A stretch of DNA of 64,000 nucleotides from Pardosa pseudoannulata (GCA_032207245.1 CM063502.1:50357062-50421061), one strand, 5' to 3'. Numbered from the stretch's first letter, positions 24,165 through 34,030 are shown. The notes: generated by a model not told the origin, from the letters alone. Numbers and translations are program-made.

Positions 24165-25040
24165 GCACAAGTTAATTTAGACAGTCCATCATCATCTTAA
24201 GTCCTCACAAATAGGTGAATGATTTTTTACAGTTGTGCCCCATCAGCATAATGTTAGACTAGTTGGAAGCACCATGGTAAAATTTTGGTATTACGTTCTT
24301 AATTTATGAGCATTAGTGTAATTTATCTTCACTGAGAATTGCCCGTAAAAATACAAGTTTAAAAATAGCACTTGCGTTTGACGTAGTTATAACCGGAAAA
24401 AATGTTTTTGGAAGCAATATTAAAATAATTTTGGATTTAAGAGTTTTTCTGTATTATTTTTAAGCAAAAAGTTTAGTCATATTTAGATTCACGCGGAAAC
24501 AAAAGGCTTGGAAACAAAGTTTAAAATTGTTAATATTACTAAATAAAAGTTTCCCCAGTGCCTGTGTTTTAATAAATTTTACTGACAGATCGGAAACTGT
24601 GCACTTCCTTTATAATCGTAACTGATGTAACATTAAGAATTGAAAGCGCATGAAAATATAAAAATAGCTGACTTCAGAGATCAAAGTTGAATGCTTGAGA
24701 TTACAACTTGAAATTTTTAAACTTTGTATTTCATTAAGTAAGAAACTACTTTTAATAGTTAACCAACTTCTATAGATTGTAAATTTAAAATTACAGTTAA
24801 ATTTCAACCTAACAAAATAGAATGAAACCCCGTATTCTCTCCGAAGATCTCACGGGCAACGCGATAACGAATGAGGCCGAAAGATAGCAACTCCCCTTCC
24901 CACCGATCACCCAAGACAAAAATTCATTTGGCTTCCATCGCCACCCAAACAAGAGTAAGAACCAATAAAAAAAATTAAATAAACCCTACGAAGTATGAGA
25001 AATACGGGTATTTAGAGTAAAAAGAAACCAAAAGGGTTGC
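24165..25040. other. AT-rich stretch with a small GC-richer patch at 24830-24960
   Basis: The patch (AGATCTCACGGGCAACGCGA, CACCGATCACCCAAG) has no frame or repeat structure I can name. The rest is AT-rich. Confidence 0.45.
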
Positions 25041-25042
25041 TT

Positions 25043-25165
25043 TTAGGTTTCGTTTGATTTGGTACGTCCCAGGCGATTTTTCGCTAAACTACTGAAAGCC
25101 GATACCGAGAGACTACAAGACTTCAAGACCGCAGGGAATTCACAGCCAGACATCTAAACCGCAAA
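25043..25165 (-). mobile_element. Strongly diverged SINE relic
   Basis: The tail words GGTTTCGTTTGATTTGG and the body words CTACTGAAAGCCGATACCGA remain. The head is largely unrecognisable. Confidence 0.5.
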
Positions 25166-26046
25166 GAACTGTCATCGTATTTTTATTTATACAAAAAAAA
25201 AATAGGTTAGCTATACTTCCTGCTTCAGTTACATTTTTAAAATCAATTTATGTAGATTCTTCTAGCTAACTCAATTTTTAAATATGGAAATGTCAAATAA
25301 ACTAAATCCACTTAACCAATACAGAATTAAAATTTTCTCATATCAACAATATTTAAGACTGTGCAAAATCACTTATTAATTAGCCTTTTCATGTTGGATT
25401 AGAATGCAGAAACACTTGTGAAAAACCATTGAGAGCAAAATAGGCGTTTAATACTTACCGCTATCAAACTGCTTTCGTAGGTAAAAAAGACAAAGGAAAC
25501 AAAAGTAACATTTGTGTAAAATTAGAGCAAAGTTCAGATCATATAGGAAAATTTTAAAAATATGCTTATTTTATTTATAAGTGTCCTAAACGTATGTCTC
25601 AGTGGAAACATGAAATGTGTTTATCATTTTCACTAATATATCAGCAAATTTTTATTTTTGTTACTTGCACGCCTTCGCTTCCTGCTGCCTCATTTGCTCA
25701 TTTCAAAATTCTCACGGCCTACATACGGCAAAATTTTATTTTGTTAATAAGGCAATTTTCTTTAAATATGTATTCGCATTTTCTTAATTATATATCAATT
25801 TTTTTGTTAATTTAGTTCTATATTTCTGCTTTTCTGTTGAAAAATTAAACCTGTTAATGCCCGAGTCATTTATGGCGAATATATATATTAATGAATATCT
25901 CAAACTCAAGTAATTAGACCCCTGATAGTAAAAAATTATGAAATTTAAACAACTTGGTATTATAGCCTGCCTTCGTGATCTTTTGCCACTTTAAATATTA
26001 TAGGATACCATTTAGAAAAAGAATTCGTAAAAAAAGATTTGGCATC

Positions 26047-26222
26047 GGGTTTGTTTTGGAATGCTACGGTCTACTTTTTTTGCACATGAGAGCTAATGAG
26101 ACCGGGACCTACAGCTTAAAGCCGATTCCGAACGGCTACGAACATCCATGCCACTGTGGGATTCGAACCCACGAACTCCGGTACCTAAGACCAGCACCCT
26201 AACCAATCGGGCATCGTTCGGC
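26047..26222 (-). mobile_element. tRNA-derived SINE, full length
   Basis: Intact boxes, body and tail are present. The copy is flanked by ATTTGGCATC (26037-26046) and ATTTGGAATC (26224-26233), a 10-base duplication with one change. Confidence 0.9.
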
Positions 26223-26260
26223 TATTTGGAATCAAACGTAAACATAGTACAGTAAAGTGG

Positions 26261-26430
26261 TTTATTTAGAGTATTACGGTCCACTTTTTTGCAACACGAG
26301 GGATAATGAGACCGGGACCTACAGTTTAAAGTCGATTCCGAACAGCTGCGAACATCCATGCCCCAGTGGGATTCGACATACGAACGTCGGTACCGAAGGC
26401 CAGCACCCTAACCATTCGGCCATCGTTCGG
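26261..26430 (-). mobile_element. tRNA-derived SINE, full length, second of a close pair
   Basis: The body and A box are well kept. The B-box side has changed to GGATTCGACATACGAACGT on plus. It sits only about 30 bases from the previous copy in the same orientation, but its divergences differ, so it is an independent insertion and not a tandem duplicate. Confidence 0.85.
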
Positions 26431-26441
26431 GCGTAAGGTAA

Positions 26442-26759
26442 AGGAAGCTTTATGTTAGAAAACGTTATGTTAAAGCTAGTCATCATGATTTCAGTCTATG
26501 TGCTTGCCCAAAAAGTAAATTTATACTTGAAACTCGAAATGTCGACCCAAATGATAAGTTACCAATAGTAAATGGTCGAAAATTTGTTAGATTGTTTAAT
26601 AAACTGCCATCTATTTTTATTGAAAACTCGTCCCGAGAAAGCAAAAATTCTAATCTATATTTAGCTGTCCCTAAATCGCTAGGTATTAATGACTTACGAT
26701 GTTTCAAAGCATGCGAGGCAGCAATTTTTGGGGCTTGCCTACAGTGGCAAAACCGATAG
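26442..26759 (+). CDS. 105-codon open frame without start codon, unrecognised
   Basis: A stop-to-stop plus-strand frame begins 11 bases after the SINE at 26430 and ends at TAG 26757-26759. The peptide has mixed, protein-like composition. Recognisable stretches are HDFSLCACPKSKFILETRN early, GRKFVRLFNKLPSIFI in the middle and LGINDLRCFKACEAAIFG near the end. No ATG lies near its beginning, so it would have to be an exon or a fossil. I do not recognise a family. Stop-free runs of this length are also expected once or so by chance in a window of this base composition, so confidence is low. Confidence 0.2.
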   Translation, partial: RKLYVRKRYVKASHHDFSLCACPKSKFILETRNVDPNDKLPIVNGRKFVRLFNKLPSIFIENSSRESKNSNLYLAVPKSLGINDLRCFKACEAAIFGACLQWQNR

Positions 26760-26769
26760 AGCTGACCGT

Positions 26770-27140
26770 GCTCATTTGTACCTTACGATGAGTTTGAATT
26801 TAATGCTAGGTTTGGCTGAAAGGTTTTACCTGTTCTTTAACTAGTACAACACTTCTTAGTGATGCAATAATAGGCTCTTGAAATTCTGTATTAAAAAAGG
26901 GAAAAAACAAGTAAAATTACAAACCTTGTTAACGTTTCTAGAAAAGAAGTTTTTAAAAAATGTATTTTCTTGCAAAACACAATCATTTTTCGATTAACAT
27001 GCAGAAAAAGTTTTTTTCTCGATTGGGATACACCTGTACATAATACGGTTTAAACGAATGCATTGTTAGGCCCAAAAAGAAAACAGGTTTTTATCACCCA
27101 GAAAACAGCTCGGCTTTGGAGGAATCTTATTTATGCCCGA
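26770..27140. other. AT-rich stretch, nothing recognised
   Basis: No supported feature. Confidence 0.5.
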
Positions 27141-27145
27141 AGAGA

Positions 27146-27541
27146 TTAGAATCTACGGGCAAAGTATTGTTCCCAGATAGTGTGGCACGATAGAAATTTT
27201 GCATTCTTTTCTCTGCAATGAGGTAAAAAGCGGTCGCGAGTACAGGGAGAAGGCAGCGGCGCGATTCGCTTTGTAGGCCAACCACACCCAAGGAGCATTA
27301 GATTTAAATTTTGAATGTGGTGAGAAGTAACTGGGGCTTCGTGATTCAGCTCCATTTTTTTTATATCTTTATATATTTTTTTTACTATTTTTACTCGGAT
27401 CCGAAAGCCGGAGGAGACTCTAAAAATAGTCGATCGAACTTCATTGACATTTGGCGTCGTCAAGCAGAGTTGCCAGATTCCTCTTTTTGAAAAATTTTCC
27501 TCCGTTGTCGGCGGATCGATGGCATTCCTCCGCTCATTCAC
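27146..27541 (-). CDS. 131-codon open frame in GC-richer DNA, unrecognised
   Basis: This is an ATG-to-stop minus-strand frame in a GC-richer block (27150-27560). The C-terminal half is Cys/Arg/Pro-containing (LLGCGWPTKRIAPLPSPC, then CHTIWEQYFARRF). It directly precedes the composite tandem array, and its start overlaps the first array unit. It matches no family I can name. It may be part of a decayed mobile element whose tandem 3' sequence follows. Confidence 0.15.
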   Translation of the reverse strand: MNERRNAIDPPTTEENFSKRGIWQLCLTTPNVNEVRSTIFRVSSGFRIRVKIVKKIYKDIKKMELNHEAPVTSHHIQNLNLMLLGCGWPTKRIAPLPSPCTRDRFLPHCREKNAKFLSCHTIWEQYFARRF

Positions 27542-27792
27542 TTATCCCCCTCCGCTAAGACAAAACGAACGGCCTCGCTTTCATCCGGACATGTGATTAG
27601 AACACCACCCCGACTGCCCCCTACCACACACACACACACAATCGGACAGACAAAAAATATAACGAGCAGGAGACAGATCTCCGGGATGTGGACTGCTCTT
27701 TTTCTTTCTTTAATACAATACTCCACCTTTGTACGGAAAAGAGGTGTTAAAGGAAAATGCTCGATAGACTGAAACCTATCCCACCCCGTTAA

Positions 27793-27808
27793 GTTTGGAG
27801 TGCTACGG

Positions 27809-27846
<38 letters not shown>

Positions 27847-27935
27847 ATACATGAAAGCCATTGACACCGGGACCTACTGCTTAGAGCCAATTTTGCGATT
27901 TCCTTTCAGACAGTGATTTCACCCACTAAACCCCT
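27793..27935 (-). mobile_element. SINE-like segment of array unit 2, with poly(T) insertion
   Basis: TTTGGAGTGCTACGGTC is followed by 35 T, then GATACATGAAAGCCATTGAC, CACCGGGACCTACTGCTTAG. The head downstream is not the normal tRNA-like one. Confidence 0.6.
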
Positions 27936-28097
27936 CTCCTTCACACATAATCGACAAAAAGAAACATTACGAACCGGAGACGAATCTCAATTATATAAAA
28001 TGCTCTTTTTCTTTAACAAAACGCTCCACTTTTATAACGAAAAGTCTTGGAGGAAACTGCTATAGATTCAATTTTATTAAATCAGGTTTGAGATGAA

Positions 28098-28215
28098 CTA
28101 ATTTGATTTAGAGCGTTGTGGTCTACACTTTAGCTACACGGGGAATAATGTGACCGGGACCTACTGCTTAGAGTCGATTTCGCAATTTTCATCTGGATAT
28201 GTAGTAAGAACCAAC
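28098..28215 (-). mobile_element. SINE-like segment of array unit 3
   Basis: TTTGATTTAGAGCGTTGTGG, CTACACGGGGAATAATG, GACCGGGACCTACTGCTTAG and AGTCGATTTCG follow the family body, then diverge into the array-specific sequence. Confidence 0.6.
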
Positions 28216-28417
28216 CAACCCTTCGACCCCCCCCCCTACACATACACACAATTGAACAAAAAAAAAGGATAATGAATGGAAGACGGATCTCCGAGAAGTG
28301 GGCTATGTCTTTAATATAACACTTCACCTTTATTTCCAAAACAAATCTCAGTAAGCAGCAGGCAGATTCAACTGTATTAAACCTCGTTTAAGGTATGACT
28401 TGGCTTTAATTGATTTC

Positions 28418-28545
28418 GTTTGGTTTGGACCACTATGGTCTAATTTTTTTAAAACATGAGAACTAATAAGACCTCAACCTACTACATATATTATAAAAGT
28501 CCCTTTTAGCAATAGGATTAAAATCTGAGCGGAAGCACTGTTTTT
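28418..28545 (-). mobile_element. Diverged SINE relic
   Basis: GATTTCGTTTGGTTTGGACC, ACTATGGTCTAATTTTTT, ATGAGAACTAATAAGACC and AGCAATAGGATTAAAATC retain tail-to-B-box order. The A-box side is lost. Confidence 0.55.
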
Positions 28546-28734
28546 ACCCTTTCTGGTAGGTTTTTAAAGCTGCGACCTATCTTTTTAAACGTGAAAACCT
28601 ATTGGAGTGTGACATTTACTTAAACATATTGTTACCTCAAGTTCTTTTCTACTTTTCGTTTGTTCTATAAAAGCTAATGTTTAGCTACCTTTGAGTATTA
28701 CAGTTTTAACGTCTACATAACTAATTTATCCAGG

Positions 28735-28945
28735 ACTTAAGCTTTGGGCTAATTTCGTAGATCTACAAACTTAAATTCCCGCAGTCTATCGTATAGAAAG
28801 GTAGCGCTTTACCTATTCAGCTCTTATCCACCCCTCCAAATGCTAATGAAAATTAAACTTACTGCTTAAAGAAAATTTTGCTCTGAGGCAAATATTAATT
28901 CCCGTAGTAGGCATAAAATCCCCGAATTCTTTTATTGAAAGATAA
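28735..28945 (-). mobile_element. Two tandem fragments of old SINE heads/bodies
   Basis: At 28735-28832 the words GATCTACAAACTTAAATTCC and AAGGTAGCGCTTTACCTATT match a degraded head side. At 28855-28945, CTTACTGCTTAAAGAAAATT and AATTCCCGTAGTAGG match a degraded body. Both are much changed. Confidence 0.4.
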
Positions 28946-28949
28946 TGAA

Positions 28950-30125
28950 TTACGAATTCATACGGCTCCCAGAATTTTCAAATACTACATTTGAAATTCC
29001 AATTATCAAAATTGAAAGGTGAACAAATTTTCTACATTCTCACCTTTTCAAAATATTTTGCATTTAGCAGCAAATGTTCATGAGTCATTTAAGCTCATTA
29101 ATCTGAAAAAGTTAATGAAAACCTTAAGTGAATCAACTTCAAGGCGACTTGAAAATTTAAGCCTAGAAGCTATCATGTTTTTCCTAAACGTTACATCTGC
29201 AAGACAACTTTTCTAAAATTTATTTTATAAGAAAGGAAAGAAATACATACTTTCCTTTAAACCATTTACTGTACATATAATTTTTAGCTTTTAACAGTTT
29301 ATTACTGTAATTATAAAACATCCAAGACATAAGGACTGCATTCTTTGGTTACAGTCATCCAAGCAGTTTAAAGGAAAAATATGTTTTACTAAAAATATAT
29401 AAATTATTTCTAAATTAGTATATTAAATGTTTTTAGTTCAATTTAAGGACAATGTCATAAAACAATTAAAATGACCATTTAACTCTGAAAATTATAAAAT
29501 TTAGGACCTTTATCATATGATAATGTGGCAAAAAGTTTTTCAGAAGTTGAGTTTAAAACTTTCATATCATGAGCCAATTCAGTTCTGTAATAAACCAACA
29601 ATTACTTAAATTCACTTTGTACAGTATCTACAGTCACTTTGTACCATTCAATTCAGCAATGGCGATATTTCTTTAAAAGAACTCATAAAATATATAAATT
29701 ATATTCATTTGTTCTATTTCGCCTCCACGCAAACAATCTATGATATTTTAAATATACTCTCTCCAAATTTATTGTTGCGTATAGCTTATGCTGGATCTGA
29801 GTAATAATACACTTACTCTCTGAATTTGTTAACTCGTGATATGAGACTTAAAATAATTTGATTTGAGGTCGAAGAACTTGACAATATTGAAATTTAAATC
29901 TTTTTGAAAGTCATATATACTGTGAAAGTCGAAAATGTTATAATACGTACTGACTTAAGTACACACAACTTTTTTAGTCATAGTCAAAATATATTCAATA
30001 ACATTTACAATTACATCAACATCCTTAAAATGTTTTAAACTGGTTTTACACAAAACTTTATGTAAAAGAATCGTCTAAAGTTTTTTTTATAGATTTACAT
30101 TAAACCATTATTTCCAAAATAAAAT
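28950..30125. other. AT-rich stretch, nothing recognised
   Basis: The 65-codon frame at 29019-29216 is not supported by anything beyond being open. Confidence 0.55.
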
Positions 30126-30137
30126 TTTAAGCTTTTG

Positions 30138-30245
30138 ATGTAACTGGGTGAAGGTTAAACGAGCAGAGCACTTTGAGTTTGCCAGGAGTCAGCCAGTTCG
30201 AATCCCAATCCTGTAATGGATGTTAGTAATTCGAAGTAAGATCTC
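30138..30245 (+). mobile_element. Plus-strand tRNA-like SINE relic with intact B box
   Basis: CTGGGTGAAGGTTAAACGAG at the A-box position is followed about 45 bases later by CCAGTTCGAATCCCAATCCT, a perfect GTTCGAATCC core. The body words TGGATGTTAGTAATTCG follow in family order. This is one of only a few plus-oriented members in the window. Confidence 0.6.
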
Positions 30246-30436
30246 GATAACAGAATCTGGGTGAATTTGTGAATTTGAACATGTATTTTTTAGGATATTA
30301 AAATGAGAAATAGTTAAAATTTTACAAAAATTATATTACAAAAGAGAAAATTAGAAAACAGCTACGGCAGTTGAGTTATTTATAAAACCTCTTTAAATAT
30401 TTCACATATCAATTACACTACCTCAAAAACTGGTTG

Positions 30437-30618
30437 GTTTTTTTTTTTTTTTTTTGAGTGCTACGGTCTACCGTTTTGCACACGAGGGCAAATGAGACAG
30501 GGACCTACTGCTTAAAGCCGATTCCAAACGGCTACGAATATCCATGCCATAGTGGGATTGAAACCCACGAACTCTGGTACCGACGATAAGCGGCCTAACA
30601 AATCGGCCAGCGTTCGGC
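30437..30618 (-). mobile_element. tRNA-derived SINE with poly(T/A) instead of CCAAA tail
   Basis: Duplications CAAAAACTGGTTG (30424-30436) and CAAAAACTGATTG (30619-30631) frame the copy. On plus the element starts with 18 T (30438-30455) before GAGTGCTACGG, so the sense tail is poly(A). The B box has one change (GGGATTGAAACCC on plus). All other modules are present. Confidence 0.88.
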
Positions 30619-30639
30619 CAAAAACTGATTGAATTTCCA

Positions 30640-32245
30640 TACATTATTTTTAATTTTTGGTATAGTTATAGAAAATATATCATTCTACAATAAATATTTT
30701 GTTTCTTCCATAAAAGAAACTCGTTAGAAGGAAAATTTCAAAAAAATATTTATATATTTAATTTCACTAGACATTGAGTTTCCCTATTTGATATTACAGA
30801 ATCATTTTTTAATTATAGAATATTTAAATATTGTACAATATTTTTAGAAGTACCATACTGAATAGAAAAATTATACTGTATGTCTCTGATATTTAGATTT
30901 TTAAACCCTATGGGAAATTTTATATTTTTGAAACCCATCAATTCGTTTTATAATTAACTAGTTATGTGTGTGTTTATTTTTTCAGTGGGTACATGTCAAA
31001 ATCAACCTAATATAACAGAAAGTTGTCTATAGATTTCCGAACAAACCCCTTTTTTCTCTATGTTTTACTAAAATTGAATTGGTAACCTTTTATGTAACAA
31101 AAACCAGACACCAGAAAATATAGAAATAGGCAACTCTCTCTGCAGCCAAGATTAAATTTGAAATTCAGATAAATTATTCTGGTTGGACATTGGGTTCTTC
31201 CTTTCGATAAATTTACTTGAATTAAAAGTTTCGTTTATTTTAGCATTTGTTTATTTTGTTTGGCATTTTGCTACATAAGATTTGCATTAAAACGAGATCA
31301 TTTCCTGTTTATCTTATTTCTTATTGATTTATTTTGAACGCTTGAAAAAAAATCCATGCCCTCAGAGAAGATTGAATAAGAGTAATTTTAATTATTTTAT
31401 TAAAATATTACTTTCATTTTAAACTATCGAAAAATAAAGGACGATTACTTTTTTATTCTTTGAAAATTTTTCCACTTTCCATTTAAAATTTTACGTTGTG
31501 ATAACGTTATATTATATACTATTTCTATACTCAGACTATAAACGAAATTCAATTTACTTCTAAAGTTTTTAGTCTTTAAATTCGAGATATTTTTGTATTC
31601 TTGTACTCCTAGGAAATATTTAAAAGTTAGAAAAAAATGTACGATAAAACATTAGTCACAATGAAACATGCGATTAGCAAAATTGAAATGGCCTACAATT
31701 AATATAAAGATTTCAACAATCTTCTAGATTCAGTGGCGCTTTGCCAGGATTTAAAGAACTCGCTTAAAATATATAACGCACGAAAGAACTTTCAAAAATG
31801 TATTGGAGAGAAACATTTTTCCCTAGGGGTCTATAAAAATTAGATCAAAGCTCAATAAGGCTATGCCTAAAATGCGTTAGGAGCATTAAATTCTTGTCAG
31901 ATATTCTAAAATATACTTTAGGTGAATAATTTAATTACTTTCAGATACTGTAAATAAGTTTTTTGTACGAAGCATCTTAGTTTACCAAAACTAAGCTTAT
32001 GTAGAAATGTAATGACCTCGAGTTCAACTAAATTTCTCTCACTTCAAAACATACTAGGCTACAATGGTAGAGTGCAATTTGTGCTCAAATACTTTTATTC
32101 AGCAACAAAAAAGTATTTAAGAAATAAACGTTTTCGTTCAATATTTTAGTGTACAAGTTAAATTCAAGTCTATTAATGCAATAAAATTTACCATTCAGTT
32201 AGTAGTTTATCAATGCATATATTGAGACAATATTACGGCTATTTT
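30640..32245. other. AT-rich stretch, nothing recognised
   Basis: There are no supported genes or repeats in about 1.6 kb. Confidence 0.55.
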
Positions 32246-32254
32246 TTACGATTT

Positions 32255-32394
32255 GATTTGGTTTCGAGCTCTATGGTCTACTGTTTTGCTTACGATGGCT
32301 AATGAGATTGGTACCTACTGCTGAAAGCGGATTCCGAATGACTACGAACATCCATGAGTTACGATACCGAAGAGCAGCGCTTTACCATTCAGCC
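32255..32394 (-). mobile_element. SINE copy lacking its B-box segment
   Basis: Tail, body and A-box side are present. After ACGAACATCCATG the sequence jumps to AGTTACGATACCGAAGAGC, so the T-arm/B-box segment is deleted. ACGATTT flanks both ends (32248-32254, 32395-32401). A second SINE inserted at its right boundary. Confidence 0.8.
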
Positions 32395-32406
32395 ACGATT
32401 TCATGA

Positions 32407-32458
32407 TTTGGTTTGGTTTTGGAGCCCTACGGTCTACTTTTTGCAACACGAGGGCTAA
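32407..32458 (-). mobile_element. SINE split by piggyBac insertion, tail-side part
   Basis: This part runs from the TTTGGTTTGG tail through GCAACACGAGGGCTAA, where it is interrupted. The missing part resumes at 33603. The whole SINE's own duplication is ACGATTTCATGA (32395-32406) and ATGATTTCATGA (33734-33745), one mismatch, which proves the two parts are one insertion. Confidence 0.95.
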
Positions 32459-32723
32459 CCCTCTCGCTGTGCATCCCGCGATTTCCACGGGCAACATAGA
32501 TGTAGCAAAATTTGCGCAACCCGCGATTTCCGCGGCATGCATTTTAGCCGTCTATTTAACTGGGCTGCCCGCTCTTTCCCGTTTATTCTTTCCTTTTCGC
32601 TTTACTGTGATTTTTAATTGTTTATTTAGCTGTAAGCTAGAAGATGGCTTTAATTGTCCACATTTCTGCGAAATATAGAAGAATTTTTTGTAGCATTTTG
32701 AGCGCGCTTTTCCTAGCTGAAAG

Positions 32724-33087
32724 ATGTCTGTCAGGAAGCGTTTCGCAAGTGATATAACCTATACTCCTGACAATATTTCAGCCACTGATAGCACTTCTGA
32801 CTCTGATTTCAAGTATATTGAAGATAGTTATAGCGAAAATGATGAGAATTTCTTGGATTCCTTTGCGGGTAGTGATGAATCTGAAAGTTCATTTTCTATT
32901 AAAATGTTCGACAGTGGTGAAAATTGATAAGCAAAATATTCCACCAGCTTCTGTTTCATTTCCTTTCATTGGAGATCCCGGACTAAATTTCACTTTGGAA
33001 AATAATGCAACTGTTTTGGACTATTTTGGACTTAAATTTGACGATGCTATGTTGCAAATAATAGTAAAAGAGACCAACAGTAGATGA
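32724..33087 (+). pseudogene. piggyBac transposase, N-terminal part (frameshifted)
   Basis: The gene begins at ATG 32724 with the acidic, Ser/Asp/Glu-rich N-terminus usual in piggyBac transposases (for example DSTSDSDFKYIEDSYSEN). Frame 3 stops at 32927. The homologous reading continues in frame 1, where FPFIGDPGLNF and LDYFGLKFDDAMLQIIVKET match the start of the piggyBac transposase domain (F-G-x-PG, then DYF-x-LKFDD-x-L-x-x-IV-x-ET). It stops at 33087, right where the catalytic DDD domain of several hundred residues should follow, and that domain is absent. The switch of frame lies around 32920-32935. It cannot make an active transposase. Family identity is recognised from these motifs and supported by the C-terminal piece downstream. 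Confidence 0.85.
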
Positions 33088-33100
33088 CAGTAATAGACCC

Positions 33101-33313
33101 ATGAGACTAACCGCTCGACACTTTGCAAGCCATATATACCCAAATCCCATCAAGAAAGAGCCCCGTAATGTCTGTTGTTAAAAAAAACTGAAGGTTGAAC
33201 AAAAACTTCGAAAAGTAACGCGATTTTGCTGCAAGGATTGCGAGGTAGGACTTTGCCTCGAGCCTTGTTTCGGATTATCATACAAGACTTCATTTCTAAT
33301 AAATGTTTTCTAA
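33101..33313 (+). pseudogene. piggyBac transposase, C-terminal cysteine-rich domain remnant
   Basis: Frame 2 encodes RLTARHFASHIYPN, then NVCC, one in-frame TAA at 33179-33181, then RFCCKDCEVGLCLEPCF and a TAA at 33311. The CC...CxxC...C...C pattern and its closing position match the zinc-binding cysteine-rich C-terminus that lets piggyBac transposases recognise their ends. Only 13 bases separate it from the end of the N-terminal remnant, so the deletion removed the catalytic core and left the two terminal domains. The polyadenylation-like AATAAATG lies downstream at about 33366. Confidence 0.85.
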
Positions 33314-33602
33314 GTCTTTTGCCTTTTTTTAATTAGTATATATGTTTTGCTTTTGTATTTTATAAAATAAATGATAATTTAACAAGATTAATTTTAAAAA
33401 TTTAGCTTTTATATCATTATTTTTCAATTTCATTATTCTGAACACCTTTTATTTAGGACCTAATTCTATATTTAAAAGAATATACAAAAAATTTTTGCAA
33501 AAGTTAACTCTAAAATGCATATAGATTTCAAATATGTATTTAAAACATACGCAATTTTGAACGTATTTTGATAAAAAAAAAAAAAAAAAAACGCAGTGAG
33601 GG

Positions 33603-33733
33603 CTAATGAGACCCGGACCTACTGCTTAAAGCCGATTCCGAACGGCTACTAACATCTATGTCGTAGTAGGATTCGAACCCACAAACTCCGGTTACGAAGG
33701 CCAGCACCCTAACCATTCGGCCATCGTTCGGCC
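33603..33733 (-). mobile_element. SINE split by piggyBac insertion, head-side part
   Basis: The part starts at the duplicated CTAA and continues TGAGACCCGGACCTACTGC through an intact B box and A box to the GGCC end. Together with 32407-32458 it makes about 180 bp of ordinary family sequence, counting the CTAA once. Confidence 0.95.
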
Positions 33734-34026
33734 ATGATTTCATGAAAATAGACATTTAAAAAATGAAAACTTCAAACGGATTTTCATTTTTTTTTCTATG
33801 AATTTAATGCCTAGAAAATGCTAAAGTTTCCTTGTACTTAAGATACGAGGATTAAGTTTTTTTATACGTATTTTTTATAATGTATAAAATAAACTGCATA
33901 AAGCAACATTAAGACATTTATATTATATTTATCAGGCTGAAAAAAGTGTTCACGCGAGAGAATTAGTCCATATTTTGAATCGTCAGGACTTGCTTGGCAA
34001 TGTAACTCAGCTGCAGACATTCTCTA

Positions 34027-34030
<4 letters not shown>

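Larger units (their letters stand above)
27545..28440. repeat. Three degenerate composite tandem units, about 300 bp each
   Basis: Each unit carries, in order, a SINE-body-like segment, a CATCTGGATATGT-like word, a C-rich word then CACACACA, an AATCGGACA/AATTGAACA-AAAA word, GAGACGGATCTCCG-like, a GCTCTTTTTCTTTAA-like run, a CACTCCACCTTTAT-like word and TTCAATTTTATTAAA-like. Units begin near 27545 (lacking the SINE part), 27793 and 28098. Poly(T) of 35 at 27811-27845 sits inside the second. The repeated open frames on minus (27538-27867, 28130-28339) are copies of one another and not genes. Confidence 0.7.
32459..33602 (+). mobile_element. piggyBac-family internal-deletion derivative, 1144 bp, inside a SINE
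   Basis: The ends begin CCCTC on both sides: CCCTCTCGCTG on the left, and CCCTCACTGCG when the right end is read inward. They are flanked by CTAA at 32455-32458 and 33603-33606. Near the left end two imperfect direct repeats, CCCGCGATTTCCACGGG (32475-32491) and CCCGCGATTTCCGCGG (32520-32535), could bind transposase. The interior holds the 5' part of a transposase gene and its 3' cysteine-rich part with the catalytic middle missing. A run of 19 A lies next to the right end. A TTAA target is the rule for this superfamily, so the CTAA duplication is unusual. Confidence 0.88.

Noticed and set aside
27538..27867. 109-codon minus-strand frame starting MSMAFMYQ followed by Lys repeats
   Set aside because: It runs through a poly(T) tract and array units. 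A partial copy of the same peptide occurs in the next array unit (28130-28339).
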